A DNA stretch of 64,000 bases, taken from Pseudorhodobacter wandonensis (GTDB lineage: Bacteria > Pseudomonadota > Alphaproteobacteria > Rhodobacterales > Rhodobacteraceae). Location: the NCBI RefSeq assembly GCF_001202035.1, contig NZ_LGHT01000025.1, forward strand, positions 248,001 to 312,000. Direction: 5' to 3'. Of the stretch, positions 59,958-64,000 are shown piece by piece. Made by a program: the position numbers and the translations under genes. The notes under the pieces were generated by a model, which saw only the letters and a program-made list of their open reading frames with translations, was not told where the DNA came from and searched no databases. Every line of letters starts with the position of its first letter. Position 1 is the stretch's first letter.

Positions 59958-61364
59958 GTGGATTTGACTAGGATTTCTGCCGAAACTTTGGCTGCAATGA
60001 TTGCGCGGCGCGAGGTGGGCTGTGCTGAGGTCATGGAAGCCTATTCGGCGAAGATCAACGCGGCGAACCCTGCCGTAAATGCCATTGTTAGCCTCCGTGA
60101 TGCCGATGCGTTGATCGCTGAAGCGAAGGCAGCGGATAAGGCACAACAGCGTGGGCCGTTGCATGGCCTGCCCATGGCGGTAAAGGATTTGGTGGCAACC
60201 AAGGGCTTGCGAACGACCTATGGGTCGCCAGTGTTTTCCGATTATGTCCCGGTTAACGACGATCTTTTGGCCGCACGCATGCGGGCGGCAGGGGCGATTT
60301 TCATTGGCAAGACGAACACACCGGAATGGGGCCATGGCTCGCACAGCTTTAACCCTGTGCATGGGGTGACGCGCAACCCGTATGACCTTTCGCGCACCGC
60401 CGGGGGGTCATCAGGCGGTGCCGCTGCTGGCTTGGCCGCGCGGATGTTGGCGGTTGCGGATGGCTCGGACATGATGGGATCGCTGCGCAATCCGGCAGCG
60501 TTTTGCAATGTCTACGGGTTTCGGCCAACATGGGGGCTGGTGCCCGGTGATGCGGTTGGCGACACTTTCATGGCGACATTGGCGACTGATGGACCTATGG
60601 CGCGCAACATAGTCGATTTGGCGTTGTTGTTGGATGTGTTGGCGGGCGAAAACCCGTCGGCGCCGTTCGGGCGCTCGGCGCATTTTGCAGCGCCTGTACC
60701 TGCCGATATGCGCGGCAAAAAGATTGCTTGGTTGGGCGATTGGGGTGGGGCATATGCGATGGAGCCCGGCATCTTGGCGCAAGCAGAAACGGCGCTGCGG
60801 GTGTTTGAGGAATTGGGGGCCGAGGTGGTACCGCTTGCGCCGCCCTTTCCCGCAGAAAAGCTGTGGCAGTCATGGGTGACGCTGCGGGCAATGCTGAATG
60901 CGGGGGCCAAACGCGGGCTTTATGAAAACGCTGCGCATCGAGCGCAAACCAAGCCTGAGACGCTTTGGGAAATTGAACAGGGCTTAACCCTGACGGCGGC
61001 GGCTGTGTATGACGCCTCGGTCATCCGGTCACGTTGGTATGCGCGGGCGGCGGGATTGTTTGAGCAATTTGATGCGCTTGTGCTGCCTGCCGCGCAGGTC
61101 TGGCCATTTCCGGTTGAGTGGCGATGGCCGCAAGAGATTAACGGCGTGGCAATGGACACCTATCACCGGTGGATGGAAGTGGTAGTACCCGCCAGCCTGA
61201 TTGGCTTGCCAGCCTTGGCGCTGCCTGCGGGGTTTGGCGCGAATGGCCTGCCGATGGGGGTCCAGTTGATCGGGCGCGCTGGTGCAGATGCTGCGGTTTT
61301 GGCGATGGGGCAGGCCTATCACATGGCGACCGATTGGCCGGAAAAGCACGCGCCCAAGCTTTAG
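59958..61364 (+). CDS. amidase signature family protein (second copy type)
   Basis: 468 residues of the amidase signature family. The catalytic Lys lies in GLPMAVKDLVATKG. The GGSSGGAAAGLAAR motif again starts at residue 149, followed by DGSDMMGSLRNPAAFCNVYG with the Ser nucleophile. NTPEWGHGSHSFNPVHG is more like AtzF/GatA-type and aryl-amide hydrolases than the first amidase, so the two are diverged paralogues. The start is GTG 59958, in the tail of repeat element D. The end overlaps the convergent FG-GAP gene by 4 bp. Confidence 0.9.
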   Translation: MDLTRISAETLAAMIARREVGCAEVMEAYSAKINAANPAVNAIVSLRDADALIAEAKAADKAQQRGPLHGLPMAVKDLVATKGLRTTYGSPVFSDYVPVNDDLLAARMRAAGAIFIGKTNTPEWGHGSHSFNPVHGVTRNPYDLSRTAGGSSGGAAAGLAARMLAVADGSDMMGSLRNPAAFCNVYGFRPTWGLVPGDAVGDTFMATLATDGPMARNIVDLALLLDVLAGENPSAPFGRSAHFAAPVPADMRGKKIAWLGDWGGAYAMEPGILAQAETALRVFEELGAEVVPLAPPFPAEKLWQSWVTLRAMLNAGAKRGLYENAAHRAQTKPETLWEIEQGLTLTAAAVYDASVIRSRWYARAAGLFEQFDALVLPAAQVWPFPVEWRWPQEINGVAMDTYHRWMEVVVPASLIGLPALALPAGFGANGLPMGVQLIGRAGADAAVLAMGQAYHMATDWPEKHAPKL

Positions 61365-62052
61365 AGTTTGCAGGCCAAGGCTTGATTGATCGCGCCAGGT
61401 GAATACTTGCCAAGCGGGCGGGCATGCAAATTGCGCCCCTCTAGCCGCACGGCCATAACTTTGGACCAGTCGGCACTGGCCAGTATCGCCTCATTGCCCT
61501 GCCCGCAATTGCGGATGCCGCCGGTGATGGTTTTGTCACCAATCCGGTGATTGGTCAGCCCGTTGATACGGGCGATTTCGGTCAGCCTGTCGCCGCGAAA
61601 TTGCACGATCACCAGCTCACGGGCCAGATGCGGGCGGTCGACATAGGCAATTTCAGGCAGACCATCGCCATCAAGATCGCCCACGCCCAAAGGTGCAAGC
61701 CAGCGATGGGTGCGGCCGATGAATGGTGTAGCCGTCACCCTGCCCGCGATGTCGTACACCGCCAATGAGGCACCTCGCGCAATGTCGGTTTCAACAACCA
61801 GCACCTCGGTCGTACCGTCGCCGTCAAGGTCGGCCACGCGGGCTGTCACATCCTCGAACACGCGGCTTTGTGGCAAGGTTACCTCAACCGTGCCGCTGGG
61901 GCCCGTCAGGCGCAACCCGCCCCATTCCAAAGCATCGCCTAGAATGGCGTGGTCATAGCGCGTGGTGGCTTGGATTAGCTGCGCGCTTGTCACCTCGGCC
62001 TGCGCGGCACAACTGCACAGCAGGGCACAGGCGGTGGTAAGCGCGCGCGCCA

Positions 62053-62053
<1 letters not shown>
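61361..62053 (-). CDS. exported FG-GAP/VCBS-repeat protein
   Basis: 230 residues with a signal peptide (MARALTTACALLCSCAAQAE; a Cys in the region may allow lipidation but the lipobox is poor). Two Ca2+-binding-like repeats are present: VADLDGDGTTEVLVVE and VGDLDGDGLPEIAYVD, as in FG-GAP beta-propeller blades. The C-terminal part holds ITGGIRNCGQGNEAIL. Function unknown. It starts one base overlapping the stop of the ferredoxin gene (TGATG). Confidence 0.82.
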
Positions 62054-62385
<332 letters not shown>

Positions 62386-62559
62386 TTATCCTTCACTAAC
62401 CCAATTGGTTCGCCTTTGATTTAAGGTAGTTCAGAGGCATTTGCCAGTCCAAGCCGCGACCAAAGCGCAACGCCGTTCTGAAAAGCATTTGCTTGGCCGC
62501 TTTCCTTTGGGGCCAATGGCGCTATGGTGCGGCACTGAAACCTTGAACGAGTAACGCCG

Positions 62560-63090
62560 ATGCATCGCCCTGCCCTTTTATTCTTACTGGCGATTGCCGT
62601 GACGGGGTGCCAACCCAACCTTCCCAACGCGCCGGTTTTGAACAACAGCCTGCAAAAGGAACTGGTGACGAAAAAGGGCTCAAAACCACCGAGCGAAGGC
62701 AAAGGGATTTGCTGGGCCGACGATGTTACGCCTGCAGTGATTGAAACAGTGACCGAGCAGGTTCTGGTGCGCCCCGAGGTACGGGGGCCTGACGGTGCAC
62801 TGATTTCCACAGCCGTATTCCAAACAGCAGCATCGCAGCGCATCGTCCAAGACCGCCGTGAGGTTTGGTTCCGCACGCCCTGCCCCGAAGTGGTTACCGT
62901 TGATTTCATTGCAAGTTTGCAACGTGCGCTAAAGGCGCGGGGATATTACCGCGATGGTGTGACAGGGCAGTTGGATGCCCCCACGCGCCGTGCCTTGCGC
63001 CAGTTCCAAGAGCCATTGGGGTTGGATAGTGAGCGACTGTCTTTGGCGGCGGCCCAGCGACTGGGGATTTCAGCGACCGAGTTCAAATGA
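62560..63090 (+). CDS. peptidoglycan-binding lipoprotein
   Basis: 176 residues. Lipobox AVTGC with Cys17 after a hydrophobic signal. Middle region with CWADDVTPAVIETVTEQV and two further cysteines. C-terminal PG_binding_1 domain at about 113-175 (LQRALKARGYYRDGVTGQLD, RRALRQFQEPLGLDSERL). It is probably an outer-membrane-anchored protein that contacts the cell wall. Its stop codon overlaps the HD-domain start by 4 bp (ATGA). Confidence 0.88.
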   Translation: MHRPALLFLLAIAVTGCQPNLPNAPVLNNSLQKELVTKKGSKPPSEGKGICWADDVTPAVIETVTEQVLVRPEVRGPDGALISTAVFQTAASQRIVQDRREVWFRTPCPEVVTVDFIASLQRALKARGYYRDGVTGQLDAPTRRALRQFQEPLGLDSERLSLAAAQRLGISATEFK

Positions 63091-63719
63091 TGACACAAGC
63101 AGACTTCAGGGCCAAAATTGCCGCGCATTGGGCCGATGAAACCGATGGCGCGCATGATCTGGGGCATCTGGATCGCGTTTGGGCCAACGCGCAGGGTATA
63201 GCCTTGGCACTGGGCGGCGCAGATCTGGAAATCCTGTTACCTGCGGCCTATTTCCATGACGCGGTAAACCTGCCGAAAAATCACCCCGATCGGGCACAGG
63301 CGTCATTGGCCTCGGCCAATTGGGCCGCAGAATATTTGGCAGGCACCACCTTTCCCACCGCTAAAATTCCGGCTGTGGCCCATGCGATTGCAGCACACAG
63401 CTTTTCTGCCAATATTACGCCCAAAACACTCGAGGCCGAAATCTTGCAAGATGCCGACCGGCTAGAGGCCTTGGGCGCGATTGGCATTGCGCGAATGTTT
63501 CATGTCGGCGGTGCTATGGGCGGGCTGCTGTTTGACGCGGATGACCCGATGGCCCTGAACCGGCCGCTGGATGACAAGCGTTTTTCTTTGGATCACCTAG
63601 AGGTAAAGCTGTTCCCCATCGCGCAGACCATGCGCACCGCACCGGGGCGCGATATGGCGCTGGCCCGCGTGGAATGGATGCGCACTTTCCGGTCTTGCCT
63701 GCTGCAAGAGCTGGGTTAA
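63087..63719 (+). CDS. HD-domain phosphohydrolase
   Basis: 210-residue cytoplasmic protein with the HD metal motif: H in AHDLGHLDRVWANA, HD in LLPAAYFHDAVN and the late D in LQDADRLEALGAIG. It resembles the YedJ/PgpH-like small HD hydrolases acting on nucleotides or other phosphates. ATG 63087 and 63090 are both possible. It is translationally coupled to the lipoprotein gene, and followed by a terminator. Confidence 0.9.
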   Translation: MMTQADFRAKIAAHWADETDGAHDLGHLDRVWANAQGIALALGGADLEILLPAAYFHDAVNLPKNHPDRAQASLASANWAAEYLAGTTFPTAKIPAVAHAIAAHSFSANITPKTLEAEILQDADRLEALGAIGIARMFHVGGAMGGLLFDADDPMALNRPLDDKRFSLDHLEVKLFPIAQTMRTAPGRDMALARVEWMRTFRSCLLQELG

Positions 63720-63731
63720 GGCACAAATAAG

Positions 63732-63763
63732 AAAGGGCGGCAGGTTTCCCCGCCGCCCCTTTT
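63732..63763. terminator. terminator between HD gene and protease gene
   Basis: AAAGGGCGGC / GCCGCCC-C-TTTT hairpin with a short loop, between two convergent genes. The A-run and T-run allow use from both strands. Confidence 0.85.
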
Positions 63764-63779
63764 CCTGAAGATCAAAAGC

Positions 63780-64000
63780 TTACTTGTCGATAGCGATCGC
63801 AACAAAGCGCGGGTCGCCACCTCGGCGGATTAACAACAGCAAAGATTTGCGGCCGGCGCTGCGGGCCTCGTCTTCGCGGTCTTGCAAGTCCTTGACTGTC
63901 ATTACCTTTTGCTGACCTGCCTCGGTGATAACGTCGCCAACGCGCAAGCCTTTGGTAAAGGCCTCGGACATCTCATCAATTTCAACCACAGCAAGCCCCG
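63780..64000 (-). CDS. Do-family serine protease, C-terminal PDZ part (cut by window edge)
   Basis: The last 73 or so residues of a longer gene running off the right edge. The visible part, GLRVGDVITEAGQQKVMTVK then LQDREDEARSAGRKSLLLLI, is the second PDZ domain of DegP/DegQ-type periplasmic proteases, ending in RFVAIAIDK. The protease domain is not in the window, so catalytic residues cannot be checked. Confidence 0.85.
   Translation of the reverse strand, partial: GLAVVEIDEMSEAFTKGLRVGDVITEAGQQKVMTVKDLQDREDEARSAGRKSLLLLIRRGGDPRFVAIAIDK

Overview
The window looks like a stretch of ordinary chromosome from an alphaproteobacterium of the Rhodobacterales (Roseobacter/Rhodobacter type). The reasons are moderately high GC, dense short-gap operons with ATGA and TGATG overlaps, and the gene set: a split hisB-hisH / hisA-hisF-hisE locus, CarD, FdxA, an SUV3-like helicase, Bpt, DUF2852, RpoH and a complete Anbu operon. 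I see no insertion sequence, prophage, CRISPR array, rRNA or integrase. One tRNA gene (Tyr, GUA) is present. Both ends cut genes: the 3' part of eda on the left and the last PDZ part of a Do-type protease on the right.

Layout. 1-10 kb holds eda, a PhnB-like protein, glnE, DUF2852 and RDD membrane proteins, the leucyltransferase bpt, a glyoxalase-fold protein, a membrane-anchored FMN glutamate-synthase-like protein, tRNA-Tyr and rlmB. 10-15 kb is the histidine locus, split by two plus-strand genes (DUF2147 and an EamA permease). 15-18.7 kb is a four-gene Mn/Zn-type metal ABC importer with two palindromic boxes at its promoter. 18.7-28.6 kb has a lytic transglycosylase lipoprotein, metY with a structured leader, a frameshifted exported protein, an aminotransferase, a SIMPL protein, a 1073-residue GspL/TolA/PilP-like chimera, and hppD divergent from an AsnC-type regulator. 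28.6-38.8 kb has a CPA2 antiporter, cobT and cobS, carD, fdxA, an S4 protein, the helicase, a TPR protein, an SCP2 protein and a lysophospholipase-like hydrolase.

38.9-43.7 kb is the Anbu operon: circularly permuted ATP-grasp, alpha-E, transglutaminase, Anbu peptidase, then a coupled 2-hydroxyacid dehydrogenase. 44-50 kb has an M3 peptidase, a YjbR protein, a capsule-type glycosyltransferase coupled to a Gfo/Idh/MocA oxidoreductase, a triple TGAAC-N3-GTTCA operator in front of two exported proteins, and rpoH. 50-64 kb has DUF924, an RluA-type pseudouridine synthase whose start codon overlaps that of a divergent gene, a hybrid histidine kinase, a polyamine-type ABC importer flanked by two amidases, a 2Fe-2S ferredoxin, a peptidoglycan-binding lipoprotein and an HD hydrolase.

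The most interesting items are the Anbu operon with its coupled dehydrogenase, the GspL/PilP-like chimera, the triple operator driving an exported protein with a permuted-papain-like motif pair, and a family of double-hairpin intergenic repeats. No intergenic stretch exceeds about 300 bp. The longest ones (4039-4295, 8438-8695, 19197-19447, 33013-33301) hold promoters, leaders or nothing recognisable. All calls come from reading the sequence, with no database search.
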